A DNA stretch of 64,000 nt from Peiella sedimenti (GTDB lineage: Bacteria > Pseudomonadota > Alphaproteobacteria > Caulobacterales > Caulobacteraceae): NCBI RefSeq assembly GCF_030504955.1, contig NZ_JAUKTR010000004.1, positions 62,001-126,000 of the forward strand. Reading direction: 5' to 3'. Below the pieces are notes generated by a model, which worked only from the letters and a program-made list of their open reading frames with translations, was not told the DNA's origin and made no database searches. Of this stretch, positions 10,406-18,842 are shown in pieces. How positions within the stretch are numbered: position 1 is the first letter of the stretch; each line of letters opens with the position of its first letter. The translations under genes and the position numbers were made by a program.

Positions 10406-11305
10406 GTGCACGCGCAGCCTGATCATAGACAGCGGACGACGATCGCCCCGGCGATCTGCGCCGGGGTGGGGGTCCACTCGGGCCGCCGCGTGCGCATGTC
10501 CATCCGCCCGGCCGCGTCCGGTCACGGCATCGTCTTCGTGCGCACGGACGTCACCGACCGCGACAACCGCATCCCCGTGTCAGGCGAGGCGGTGGTGCGC
10601 ACCCAGCTGAATACCGAGATCGGGAACGCCGCGGGCGTCACCGTTTCGACCATCGAGCACCTGATGGCGGCGCTGTCGGCCCTGGGCGTATCGAACGCCC
10701 TGATCGAGGTGGACGGGCCCGAGGTGCCGATCATGGACGGTTCGGCCCTGCCGTTCGTCCAGTTGCTGGACCGCGCCGGCTTCCGGCCCCAGGAGACGCC
10801 GCGCTCGTTCATCGAAGTGCTTGAGCCCATCATGGTCGAGCAGCCGGGCAAGATGGCGGCCCTGCTGCCCTGTGACCGCTTCGAGGTCTTCTTCGAGCTG
10901 GAATACGCTACGCCCCTGATCGGCCGTCAGAGCGTCGATCTGGTGGTGACCGAGGACAGCTTCCGCGAGGAGCTGGCGGCCGCGCGCACCTTCGGCTTCG
11001 TAGAGGAGGTCGAGGCGCTGCGGGCCATGGGTCTGGCGCGCGGCGGCAGCCTGGAGAACGCCGTGGTTATCGACGGCGATCGGGTGCTGAACCCCGACGG
11101 CCTGCGCATGGAGCGCGAGTTCGTGCGGCACAAGGCCATGGACGCCGTGGGCGATCTCTACGTACTGGGCCGTCCGTTGCTGGCCAGGTTCGAGACCCGC
11201 CGCGGCGGCCACGCGCTCAACAACCTGCTGGTGCGGGAGCTGCTGGCGCGCCCGAACGCTTGGCGTGAAGTCACCCGCGCGCCCCAGCTGGGCCTGACGG
11301 CCTAG
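10406..11305 (+). CDS. lpxC: UDP-3-O-acyl-N-acetylglucosamine deacetylase
   Basis: Zinc-dependent enzyme that commits precursor to lipid A synthesis. Visible signatures are 'CAGVGVHSGRRVRM', 'STIEHLMAALSALGV' with the first zinc histidine, 'RHKAMDAVGDLYVLG' with the other His/Asp ligands, and a late 'GGHALNNLLVREL' with the catalytic histidine. At about 299 residues the length is right. I use the GTG at 10406; no in-frame ATG exists nearby. The position after ftsZ is the usual one in alphaproteobacteria. Confidence 0.95.
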   Translation: MHAQPDHRQRTTIAPAICAGVGVHSGRRVRMSIRPAASGHGIVFVRTDVTDRDNRIPVSGEAVVRTQLNTEIGNAAGVTVSTIEHLMAALSALGVSNALIEVDGPEVPIMDGSALPFVQLLDRAGFRPQETPRSFIEVLEPIMVEQPGKMAALLPCDRFEVFFELEYATPLIGRQSVDLVVTEDSFREELAAARTFGFVEEVEALRAMGLARGGSLENAVVIDGDRVLNPDGLRMEREFVRHKAMDAVGDLYVLGRPLLARFETRRGGHALNNLLVRELLARPNAWREVTRAPQLGLTA

Positions 11306-12072
11306 AGCCGGATCGCGCTCATCATCCGGCCGAAGTCGGGGTCACCCCGTTTGAACGCTCTGCGGTTCGAGAAGAAGCGCGCCTCGTCCGCGCAGGTGTC
11401 CTGACCGGTCCACTCGGCCTGCGTCACGCCCGCGCGGCTCAGCCGCCACAGGACGTAGGCGGGCAGGTCGAACCAGCGCCTGTCCGCCGCTTCCCCCGGC
11501 CGGAAGAAGCGGGCGGCCTCGCGGCTCTCGTCGAGGAAGCGGGCCTCGAAACTCTCATCCACCTCGTAGCTGTCGGGGCCGATGCAGGGGCCGATGGCGG
11601 CGACGATGCGATCCCGCCGCGCGCCCAGCGCCTCCATCCGCTCCAGGGTCGCATCCGTCACGCCCGCCAGGGCGCCCTTCCAGCCCGCGTGGGCGGCGGC
11701 CACGACCCCGGCCTGAGGATCGGCCAGAAGCACCGGCGCGCAATCCGCCGTCAGCACCGCCAGCGCCACGCCGGGCAGGGCGGTGGCCCAGGCGTCGGCC
11801 TTGGGACGCTCGGCGGCCTGCTGAGCGTGATCCAGGGTCAGGCAGTCGGGGGAATGGATCTGATAGAGCCCCGCCAGCCGCTCCGGCGTCACGCCCAGGG
11901 CCTGGGCGCATCGCGCGCGGTTCTCCGCCACGGCGGCCGGATCGTCGCTGGAGCCGACGCCCACATTGAGGCTGGCGTAGAGCCCCTGCGAGACACCGCC
12001 TTCACGGGTGAAGAAGGCGTGGCGCACGCCCGCCGCGGCAAGAAGCTCCGAGGTGATGAAGGGTGGGGTCAT
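11302..12072 (-). CDS. pgeF: Polyphenol oxidase / laccase-domain family protein (YfiH/PgeF type)
   Basis: YfiH-family cytoplasmic copper/zinc enzyme. Family members act on purine nucleosides or correct misincorporated serine in peptidoglycan precursors (PgeF). Motifs seen: 'FFTREGGVSQGLYASLNVG' near the N terminus, 'LTADCAPVLLAD' with the cysteine ligand, 'AAHAGWKGALAGV' with the histidine ligand, and 'GPCIGPDSYEV' later. The start at 12072 gives an ATGA overlap with the upstream methyltransferase stop. An ATG 16 codons further upstream is in frame but lies inside that gene. Confidence 0.88.
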   Translation of the reverse strand: MTPPFITSELLAAAGVRHAFFTREGGVSQGLYASLNVGVGSSDDPAAVAENRARCAQALGVTPERLAGLYQIHSPDCLTLDHAQQAAERPKADAWATALPGVALAVLTADCAPVLLADPQAGVVAAAHAGWKGALAGVTDATLERMEALGARRDRIVAAIGPCIGPDSYEVDESFEARFLDESREAARFFRPGEAADRRWFDLPAYVLWRLSRAGVTQAEWTGQDTCADEARFFSNRRAFKRGDPDFGRMMSAIRL

Positions 12073-13139
12073 GGGTTCGGAAATCCCGGCGGCGGCGGCG
12101 CTTTCGGATGGCTGAGGCATAGCGCCTTGAACAGGACGCCCATCTCCTCCGGATCGATCAACCGTTGAAGCTGACTGTGGATGGCCTGTGCATGATCTGG
12201 CCGCGACTGGGCCAACCGGGCGGCGCGCATTTCGATGCCGAGCGCTCGCAGCAACGCGCCCTGGGGGATGATCGGCGAGGGTCGCGCGCCGGCCTCGGCC
12301 GCCGCCTCCGCGACAGCGGGGAAATCCGCCCAGACGGTCAGGTCCGCCTGGCCCGCCGTCTCCAGCACATCGACCTTCTGGTGCCGCTTAAGGGCCTGGA
12401 GGGTGTCGCCCGCTTCGGGCCGGTCGCGACCGTAGTCGATCAGCAGGGCGTGGCCGCCCCGCCTCGCCACGGCCTCAGCCACCTCAGTGGCGAAGCGGGC
12501 CTGGGCGGCGGACTGCTCGACCACCTGGCCGGGCTGAACCTCGAGGTCCGGCGCGATGAAACCGGCGGCGGCTTCCAGGCCGAAGACCAGGCGCCCGTCC
12601 CGCACGCCCACCCGACGCTCAGCCCAACCGTCTTCGCGCCGCACGAACTGACGCGCCGGCAGGCAGTCGAGAACTTCGTTGGCGATGATCAGCACCGGCC
12701 CCCGCCCGAACAGGTCAGCCATGCCGCGCACCCATTCCAGGTCAGGGTGATGGTCCTTGAGCCGTTCTGCTTGACGATGACGCAGGGGGGCGCTGGGCTC
12801 GACCAGGCGCACCTGGGCCGCCGCGAGGAAGACCGGCGCGACCCGAGCGGCGCGCAACAGGTCGTCCATCAAGGTCCCGTCGCCGGGGCCGGCCTCGCAG
12901 AGGGTGAAGCGGGCCGGTTCGCCCAGGTCGCGCCAGGCCTGGATGGCCCAGACGGCCAGCATCTCGCCAAACATCTGGCTGACCAGCGGGGCGGTGATGA
13001 AGTCACCGTCAGCGCCCAGCGCCGGGCGCGTGGCGTAATAGCCGTGCAGGGGATCGAACAGGCAACGGCTCATGAAGTCGGCGACCGTGATCGGCCCCGT
13101 GGTCTGGATCTCGTGGATCAGCCGGTGGGTCAGGCCCAC
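12069..13139 (-). CDS. SAM-dependent methyltransferase, MidA/NDUFAF7 family
   Basis: Class I methyltransferase of the family that includes mitochondrial NDUFAF7, an arginine methyltransferase needed for complex I assembly. The N terminus has the family motif 'ITVADFMSRCLFDPLHGYY'. It is followed by 'GDFITAPLVSQMFGEMLAVW' and the SAM-binding loop 'CEAGPGDGTLMDDLL'. The 356-residue length fits. It starts with GTG three bases after the lgt stop and its end overlaps pgeF, so lgt-midA-pgeF look like one operon. The bacterial substrate is not certain. Confidence 0.85.
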   Translation of the reverse strand: MGLTHRLIHEIQTTGPITVADFMSRCLFDPLHGYYATRPALGADGDFITAPLVSQMFGEMLAVWAIQAWRDLGEPARFTLCEAGPGDGTLMDDLLRAARVAPVFLAAAQVRLVEPSAPLRHRQAERLKDHHPDLEWVRGMADLFGRGPVLIIANEVLDCLPARQFVRREDGWAERRVGVRDGRLVFGLEAAAGFIAPDLEVQPGQVVEQSAAQARFATEVAEAVARRGGHALLIDYGRDRPEAGDTLQALKRHQKVDVLETAGQADLTVWADFPAVAEAAAEAGARPSPIIPQGALLRALGIEMRAARLAQSRPDHAQAIHSQLQRLIDPEEMGVLFKALCLSHPKAPPPPGFPNP

Positions 13140-13142
13140 GCT

Positions 13143-14015
13143 TCAGTCCGTCGCCTTCGCCGGCCGGCTCCATGCGCGCCAGATCAGCCAGCCGCCGAAG
13201 AGGATCATCGGGATCGACAGCAGCATGCCCATGGTCATGCCGCCGAACAGCTCGGGCATGAAGGCGTCGGGTTCGCGCACCGTCTCCAGCAGCGCCCGGA
13301 CCAGGCCGTAGCCGAGCAGGAACAGACCCGAAACGTAGCCCGGCTTGGCCAAAAGGCCGAAGCGGTGCGTGGCCAGGCGCAGGAGAATGAACAGCGCAAC
13401 GCCCTCCAGCGCCGCCTCGTAGAGCTGGCTGGGGTGGCGCGCGAACGGCCCGGGCCCTCCGTAGAGGTCGCACAGCGGGCCGTGCAGGCTCTGCATGCGG
13501 GCGTTGCAGAAGTTGACGGCCCAGGGGACGTCCGTGACGCGGCCCCAGAGCTCGCCGTTGATGAAGTTGGCCACCCGCCCGAAGAAGAGGCCGATGGGCA
13601 CCACCGGCGCGATCAGGTCGCCCAGCGACAGAAGGTTCAGGCGATTGGCCCGCGCGAACACCACAATGGCCAGGATCACGCCCAGCGCCCCGCCGTGGAA
13701 GGACATGCCGCCCTCCCACACGCGCAGGATGGCCAGGGGATCGGTCCACAGGGGCGGATCCTGCATGGAGCCGTAGAAGAGAACGTATCCGGCCCGGCCG
13801 CCGAGGATGACGCCCAGCGTGATCCATAGGACCAGATCGTCGATCTGACGGCTGTCGGCCGCCGGCGAGCGGGGCGCCCAGATGGCCTCGTTGCGCGCAA
13901 GGATCAGGGCGTAGCGCCAGCCCAGCAGGATGCCCGCCACATAGGCCAGGGCGTACCAGCGAATGGCCAGAGGGCCCAGCTGGATCAGGACCGGATCGAA
14001 TTCGGGGAACGGCAA
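13143..14015 (-). CDS. lgt: Prolipoprotein diacylglyceryl transferase
   Basis: Integral inner-membrane enzyme that adds diacylglycerol to the lipobox cysteine of prolipoproteins, the first step of lipoprotein maturation. About seven hydrophobic helices are predicted in 290 residues. Hallmarks are 'MSFHGGALGVILA' with the essential HGG motif and 'GLFFGRVANFINGELWGR', the Lgt signature, in the middle of the protein. It is the first gene of a three-gene minus-strand group. The window contains several likely substrates (for example the genes at 20791 and 28739). Confidence 0.95.
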   Translation of the reverse strand: MPFPEFDPVLIQLGPLAIRWYALAYVAGILLGWRYALILARNEAIWAPRSPAADSRQIDDLVLWITLGVILGGRAGYVLFYGSMQDPPLWTDPLAILRVWEGGMSFHGGALGVILAIVVFARANRLNLLSLGDLIAPVVPIGLFFGRVANFINGELWGRVTDVPWAVNFCNARMQSLHGPLCDLYGGPGPFARHPSQLYEAALEGVALFILLRLATHRFGLLAKPGYVSGLFLLGYGLVRALLETVREPDAFMPELFGGMTMGMLLSIPMILFGGWLIWRAWSRPAKATD

Positions 14016-14134
14016 GGGCGAATCTCTCCAAGGGAGCGCGGTCGGACCTCAGCCGTTCTAACAAGACGAAACGCCGCCGTCGCCATTTGGATTTCGTTCA
14101 CCATATTGGGTCGACCCTCACGTGAGAGACAGCC

Positions 14135-14413
14135 ATGCACACCCGCAATCCCTTCCTCGATGAGTTCGCCAAGCTGACCACCGGCGCCGTGGGCCTGGCC
14201 CAGGCCGCCGGCGAGGAAGCCAAGGCCGCCATGCGCGCCCAGGCCGACCGCTTCGTGGCCGACATGGACCTGGTGCGCCGCGACGAAATCGACGCCCTCA
14301 AGGCCGAGATCGCCGCGCTGCGGGCCGAAATCGCCCACCTCAAGGCCCCCGCGGCCAAGCCCGCCGCGAGAACTTCCACACGAACCACTCGCCCGAAGGA
14401 CGACGCCGGTTGA
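14135..14413 (+). CDS. ubiK: UbiK-family accessory factor (BMFP domain)
   Basis: Small 92-residue protein of the UbiK/YqiC family, which helps ubiquinone biosynthesis under aerobic conditions as a coiled-coil trimer binding lipid. It shows 'NPFLDEFAKLTTGAVGLAQAAGEEAK' followed by a heptad-rich helix with regular Leu/Ile spacing (residues 45-72) and a Lys/Ala/Arg tail. The N-terminal helix and length match the family. The gene stands alone between divergent lgt and the YbjN gene. Confidence 0.8.
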   Translation: MHTRNPFLDEFAKLTTGAVGLAQAAGEEAKAAMRAQADRFVADMDLVRRDEIDALKAEIAALRAEIAHLKAPAAKPAARTSTRTTRPKDDAG

Positions 14414-14476
14414 GGCGAATCCGCGAACACCCCTAGTCTCCAGCCGAGGGGGCGAGTCGCCCTCAGAGGACCGCTT

Positions 14477-14977
14477 ATGGAAACCCGCGCCGACGACATG
14501 GATCTGACCGCCGATCCCCTGGATGTCGTCGAACACGTGCTGAACGCCGAGAACCTGCCCTTCGACAGGACGGATGACGGCGACCTGGCCTTCTCCATGG
14601 CCGGCGACTGGCGCGATTACGAGCTGTGGTTCGCCTGGCGGCCCGAGGGCGACTGCCTGCAGCTGTGCTGCTCGCTGGACCTACAGGCCAACACCGAACA
14701 GCGCGCCGCCTCTCACGAGCTGATCAGCATGATCAATCAGAGGGTCTGGCTGGGCCATTTCGAAGTCTGGCCGGAGGAGGGCGAAATCGTCTTCCGCCAC
14801 GCCCTGGCCCTGCCGCACGGCGAGCGACCCACCCTGGCCCAGGCGGCGTCAATGATTGACGCGGCGATGGAGGCCGCCGACCGCTTTTTCCCGGCCTTCG
14901 ATTTCCTGGTGCGCGGCGCCAAGTCGCCCGCCGAGGCCATCGACGCCTGCATGTTCGAGACGGTCGGCCGGGCTTGA
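14477..14977 (+). CDS. YbjN domain-containing protein
   Basis: 166-residue cytoplasmic protein with the YbjN alpha/beta fold, which is related to type III secretion chaperones. Visible are 'DPLDVVEHVLNAENLPFDR' at the N terminus, strands such as 'DYELWFAWRPEGDCLQLCCSLD', and a C-terminal helix pair. An in-frame ATG seven codons downstream (14498) is an alternative start. Its stop overlaps the proC start, and this pairing with proC recurs in alphaproteobacteria. Its function in Caulobacterales is unclear. Confidence 0.8.
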   Translation: METRADDMDLTADPLDVVEHVLNAENLPFDRTDDGDLAFSMAGDWRDYELWFAWRPEGDCLQLCCSLDLQANTEQRAASHELISMINQRVWLGHFEVWPEEGEIVFRHALALPHGERPTLAQAASMIDAAMEAADRFFPAFDFLVRGAKSPAEAIDACMFETVGRA

Positions 14978-15768
14978 GCCTCACGGGCGACGTCCTTCTG
15001 GTCGGCTGCGGCCGGCTGGGTTCGGCCATCGTCCAGGGCTGGCTTGCGACCGGAGCCCTTGAACCGCACCGCCTCATCATTCTGACGCCCTCGTCAAAGG
15101 CCGTCGCCGATCAGGCGGCGGCGCTGGGCGCCCGGATCAATCCGCCGCTCGACGCCCTGACCGGCGTCGGCGCCGTGGTGCTGGCGGTGAAGCCTGCGGC
15201 GTGGAGGGCTGCGGCCGATCCGCTCATTCCGGCGATTCCGCAAGACGCCGCCGTGCTGTCCGTGATGGCGGGGGTCGCCTCGACGGCCTTGCGTGAGGCC
15301 TTTGGGCGGCGGCGCCTGGCCCGGCTGATGCCCACGACGGCGGTGGCGACGGGGGCGGGCGTCGCGGCCTTCTGGGCTGACGGCGAGGCGTCGAGGATCG
15401 CGGCTGAAACCGTGTTCTCGCCCATCGCTAAGTTGATCCCTTTGGCCGACGAGGACCTGATGCACGCGGCCGTGGGCGTGTCCGGCTCGGCCCCGGCCTT
15501 CTTCCTGGCGCTGGTCCAGGCCCTGGGCCGGGCGGGGGCCGCCAACGGACTCCGAACGGCGGACGCCGAGGCGCTGGCCCGGGGCGCCCTTCTTTCCGCC
15601 GCCTCAGTCGCCGGGGGGGATACTCCGCTGGACGATCTGATCGGTCGCATCGCCTCTCCGGGCGGAACGACGCGCGCCGGGCTCGACGCCCTGGCCGAGG
15701 CGCTCGAGCAGGCCGCCGGGCTGGCCGTCGCCGCCGCCGCAAGACGCAGCCGCGAATTGGGGGCCTAA
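14974..15768 (+). CDS. proC: Pyrroline-5-carboxylate reductase
   Basis: Last step of proline synthesis, reduction of pyrroline-5-carboxylate with NAD(P)H. The N-terminal Rossmann motif is 'VLLVGCGRLGSAIVQGW'. The body contains 'VLAVKPAAW' and 'LMPTTAVATGAGVAAF', and the C-terminal signature runs through 'AVGVSGSAPAFFLALV' and 'RIASPGGTTRAGLDAL'. Length 264 residues. The TTG start overlaps the stop of the YbjN gene (TTGA). Confidence 0.95.
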   Translation: MSLTGDVLLVGCGRLGSAIVQGWLATGALEPHRLIILTPSSKAVADQAAALGARINPPLDALTGVGAVVLAVKPAAWRAAADPLIPAIPQDAAVLSVMAGVASTALREAFGRRRLARLMPTTAVATGAGVAAFWADGEASRIAAETVFSPIAKLIPLADEDLMHAAVGVSGSAPAFFLALVQALGRAGAANGLRTADAEALARGALLSAASVAGGDTPLDDLIGRIASPGGTTRAGLDALAEALEQAAGLAVAAAARRSRELGA

Positions 15769-17105
15769 GCGGGCAATCGGACCGCTGCCCTCAACCCGCC
15801 CAGCTCAGACCGGTCAAGGATCACTTCGCCGCCGTGGCCGCGCGCCACGTCGCGGGCGATGGCCAGGCCCAGTCCGACGCCCTTCAGGTTCTGGTTTCGG
15901 GCCGGGTCGAGGCGCGCGAATGGCTTGAAGGCGTCCTCGTAGGCCTCCGGCGCGATGCCGGGCCCGTCGTCATCCACGGCCAGCTCCACCTCGCCGGTGC
16001 GCAGTCTCTGGGCCGACAGGCGCACTGTCTGGGCATGGGCCAAGGCGTTGTCGATCAGGTTGTTGAGCGCCCGGCGCAGGGCGTTCGGCCGCGCCGTGAT
16101 CTCCAGCGTCTCCGGCACCTCGATCTGCAGCTCGCGCCCGCGCCGCTGAACGGCCTCGGCCAGGCCCTCCAGCAGCGGACGCACGGCCAAAGCTTCGGAA
16201 GGCTCGCCGGCCTCGCCGCGCGCGAAGGCCAGGTACTCGTCGATGGTGTGCTCCATCTCGTCGAGGTCGGCGCGCATGGCGGCCGTCTCGGCCCCGTCCA
16301 TCATGGCCAGCTCCAGCTTCAGCCGGGTCAGCGGCGTTCGCAGGTCATGGCTGACCGAGGCCAGCAGAGCCGTGCGCTGTTCGATCTGGCGCTGTATGCG
16401 CTCCCGCATGTCGATGAAGGCGTGGGCCGCCGCGCGCACTTCGCGCGCGCCATAGGGCTTGAAGGGCGCGCCTTCCTCACCCTTGCCGAAGGCCTCGGCC
16501 GCCTCCGAAAGCCGCTCGATGGCGCGGACCTGGTTGCGGATGAAAAGGATGGCCACGGTCGTCAGCAGCAGGGTCGCCCCGCCCAGCCACAGGACGAAGA
16601 TGTGCCCACGCGTGGCGAAGGCCCGGTCGCGCGGCGCGATGATGCGCAGCACGCCGCCCGGGGCCTGGACCTGGATGTCCACATAGGCGGGGTAGCGCGT
16701 GGTGTCGAACCAGAAGGGCTGGTCCAGTCGGGCGTCGAGCGCCCGCTCCATGGACCGGTCCAGCGCCGCGAAAAAGGCTGGTCGCCGCCTGGTCGGCAGC
16801 GAGGCGCCGGGCCTGAGAGCGATCGAGAGCTGCATGGACCGTTCGGCCCGATCGGCGATGACGGCGAGGTTTTCTGGCGTCGGCTCATCCAGATAGCTCT
16901 CCACGGCCCAGGCCACGTCTCCGGCCAGGCCTTCGGACAGGCGCGCCGTCACCGTCTCCCAGTGCGCCTCGAAGAAGGCCCAGGTCACGGCCATCTGCAT
17001 CACCGCCACCGGCAGAACGATGATCAGCAGCGCCCGGCCCCACAGCGAGGTGGGCAGCCGCCGCTTGAGCAGACGCGCCCAGACGCGGCCGGGCCGGATC
17101 TTCAT
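15765..17105 (-). CDS. EnvZ-like sensor histidine kinase
   Basis: Inner-membrane sensor kinase of 446 residues. It has TM1 (about 24-44), a periplasmic domain (about 45-165), TM2 (about 168-188), a HAMP region, and a dimerisation box 'SVSHDLRTPLTRLKLEL' with phospho-acceptor His253. The ATP-binding domain has the N box around Asn353, the G1 box 'DDDGPGI' near 378-384, and the G2 box 'GVGLGLAI'. It lies 10 bases downstream of a response regulator gene, so the two are partners. The signal is unknown. The stop overlaps the convergent proC stop by four bases. Confidence 0.92.
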   Translation of the reverse strand: MKIRPGRVWARLLKRRLPTSLWGRALLIIVLPVAVMQMAVTWAFFEAHWETVTARLSEGLAGDVAWAVESYLDEPTPENLAVIADRAERSMQLSIALRPGASLPTRRRPAFFAALDRSMERALDARLDQPFWFDTTRYPAYVDIQVQAPGGVLRIIAPRDRAFATRGHIFVLWLGGATLLLTTVAILFIRNQVRAIERLSEAAEAFGKGEEGAPFKPYGAREVRAAAHAFIDMRERIQRQIEQRTALLASVSHDLRTPLTRLKLELAMMDGAETAAMRADLDEMEHTIDEYLAFARGEAGEPSEALAVRPLLEGLAEAVQRRGRELQIEVPETLEITARPNALRRALNNLIDNALAHAQTVRLSAQRLRTGEVELAVDDDGPGIAPEAYEDAFKPFARLDPARNQNLKGVGLGLAIARDVARGHGGEVILDRSELGGLRAAVRLPA

Positions 17106-17115
17106 GGGCCCCGCC

Positions 17116-17823
17116 TCACTCGTCGGGGGCCAGCATGTAGCCGACCCCTCGCACGGTCTGGAGATAGCGCGGGTTCTTGGGATCGGCCTCGATCTTGCGG
17201 CGCAGGCGCGTCACCTGCACGTCCACGGCGCGACCGGTGGCGTCGGTGGCGTCCGGCGCCAGGGCCAGCCGATCGACCGGCGCGTGGGCGGCCTTGGCCA
17301 GGGTGCGCAGCAGCTGCGCCTCGGCCTCGGTGATGCGCACCGGCTTGCCGTCGCGGCTGAGCTCGCCGCGCTCCACGTCGAAGGTGCAGGGGCCCAGCGA
17401 CAGCCTGCGCTGGACGACGGGGCGCGGCCCGGCCCGGCGCAGGATGGCCTCGACGCGCAGCAACAGTTCCTGGGGCTCGAAGGGCTTGGCCAGATAGTCG
17501 TCAGCGCCGAGGGCCAGGCCTTCGATCCGGTCGTCAGGCAGGCCCCGCGCCGTCAGGATCAGCACCGGCGTCTGCCGGCCCGGCCGAGCCCGGATAGACT
17601 TGGTTAGCGAGAAACCGTCCTCGCCCGGCATCATCACGTCCAGGATCATCAGGTCGAAGTCGAGCATGGACATCAGCTTGCGGGCCTGGCCCGCGTCAGC
17701 GGCGGCGGTGACCCGGAATCCGGCGCGGCTGAGGTATTTCTTCAGCAGGTCCCTGATCCGGTCGTCGTCATCCACGACCAGAAGATGCCGCTCATCGGCG
17801 TCCAGTCCGTCGCGCGCACTCAT
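17116..17823 (-). CDS. OmpR-family DNA-binding response regulator
   Basis: Cytosolic transcription regulator of 235 residues. The receiver domain has the acidic cluster 'VVDDDDRIRD', phospho-acceptor Asp62 in 'LMILDVMMPGEDG', Thr in 'LILTARG', and Lys in 'DDYLAKPF'. A winged-helix OmpR/PhoB effector domain follows (about 135-232) with 'VDVQVTRLRRKIEADP'. It precedes its kinase in the same operon. Sequence alone does not say which genes it controls. Confidence 0.93.
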   Translation of the reverse strand: MSARDGLDADERHLLVVDDDDRIRDLLKKYLSRAGFRVTAAADAGQARKLMSMLDFDLMILDVMMPGEDGFSLTKSIRARPGRQTPVLILTARGLPDDRIEGLALGADDYLAKPFEPQELLLRVEAILRRAGPRPVVQRRLSLGPCTFDVERGELSRDGKPVRITEAEAQLLRTLAKAAHAPVDRLALAPDATDATGRAVDVQVTRLRRKIEADPKNPRYLQTVRGVGYMLAPDE

Positions 17824-17903
17824 CCGCGGCGTTCCCCCTTGCGCACGTTGACCCTCGAAGGCTCGCGCGGTCTAAACCGCTCAGGCAGCAGGGGGCTGAC
17901 GCC

Positions 17904-18782
17904 ATGAGCTTGATACCGATCCATGACCGCGACGGCTGGATCTGGATGGACGGCGAGTTCATCCCGTGGCGCGAAGCCCAAGTCCATGTTCTGACCCACG
18001 CCCTGCATCACGGCTCGTCGGTTTTCGAGGGCGAGCGCATGTACGGCGGCTCGATCTTTCGGTTGACGGATCACAGCCAGCGGCTCCACGACTCGGCGAA
18101 CCTCCTGGATCTCCAGATGCCGTTCAGCGTGGCCGAGATCGACGCGGCCTGCAAGGCGACCTGCGAGCGCATGGGGCTTGAGGACTGCTACGTGCGTCCC
18201 CTGGTCTGGCGCGGCTCGGAGCAGATGGGCGTCTCGGCCCGCGCCAACCGCATTCACACCATGATCGCGGTCTGGGAATGGCCCAGCTACTTCAATCCGG
18301 ACACGAGGATGAAAGGCGTGCGGCTGTGCTGGGCGCCCTGGCGGCGGCCGTCTCCGGACACGGCGCCGGTCACGGCCAAGGCGGCCGGCCTCTACATGAT
18401 CTGCACCCTGTCGCGGCACCACGCCGAGCGCGCCGGCTATGACGACGCCATGATGCTGGACTGGCGCGGCTATGTGGCCGAGGCCACGGCCGCCAACGTC
18501 TTCTTCGTCCAGGACGGCGTGCTGCACACCCCTCCGGTGGACGCGATCCTGAACGGCATCACGCGCCGGACGATTCTTTCCCTCGCCGATGGCATGGGGA
18601 TCGAGGTCGTGGTCCGGCACATCCGCCCTGGAGAGCTGTCGACCTTCTCGGAGTGCTTCATCGTCGGCACCGCAGCCGAGGTGACCGCTGTGGCCGAGGT
18701 CGGCGAATACCGCTTCCGGCCGGGCGAGCTGACGCGACGGCTCCTCACCGCCTACGACGACCTGGTCCACGGCCGGGCCTAG
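17904..18782 (+). CDS. ilvE: Branched-chain amino acid aminotransferase
   Basis: Fold type IV PLP enzyme that transaminates Leu, Ile and Val. 'WIWMDGEFIPWREAQVHVLTHALHHGSSVFEG' is a classical N-terminal signature. The PLP lysine sits in 'APVTAKAAGLYM', and 'EATAANVFFV' and 'GTAAEVTAV' lie in the phosphate-binding region. The length, 292 residues, is normal. The gene is transcribed away from the two-component pair, with an 80-base gap between them. Related D-amino-acid or ADC-lyase-like members are less likely given the arginine-rich middle region. Confidence 0.92.
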   Translation: MSLIPIHDRDGWIWMDGEFIPWREAQVHVLTHALHHGSSVFEGERMYGGSIFRLTDHSQRLHDSANLLDLQMPFSVAEIDAACKATCERMGLEDCYVRPLVWRGSEQMGVSARANRIHTMIAVWEWPSYFNPDTRMKGVRLCWAPWRRPSPDTAPVTAKAAGLYMICTLSRHHAERAGYDDAMMLDWRGYVAEATAANVFFVQDGVLHTPPVDAILNGITRRTILSLADGMGIEVVVRHIRPGELSTFSECFIVGTAAEVTAVAEVGEYRFRPGELTRRLLTAYDDLVHGRA

Positions 18783-18842
18783 GCCGCTTGCCAAGCGGGG
18801 TTCCGCCCGGCTCTAAGAGGCGGAGTGGGTTGGGGGACATGG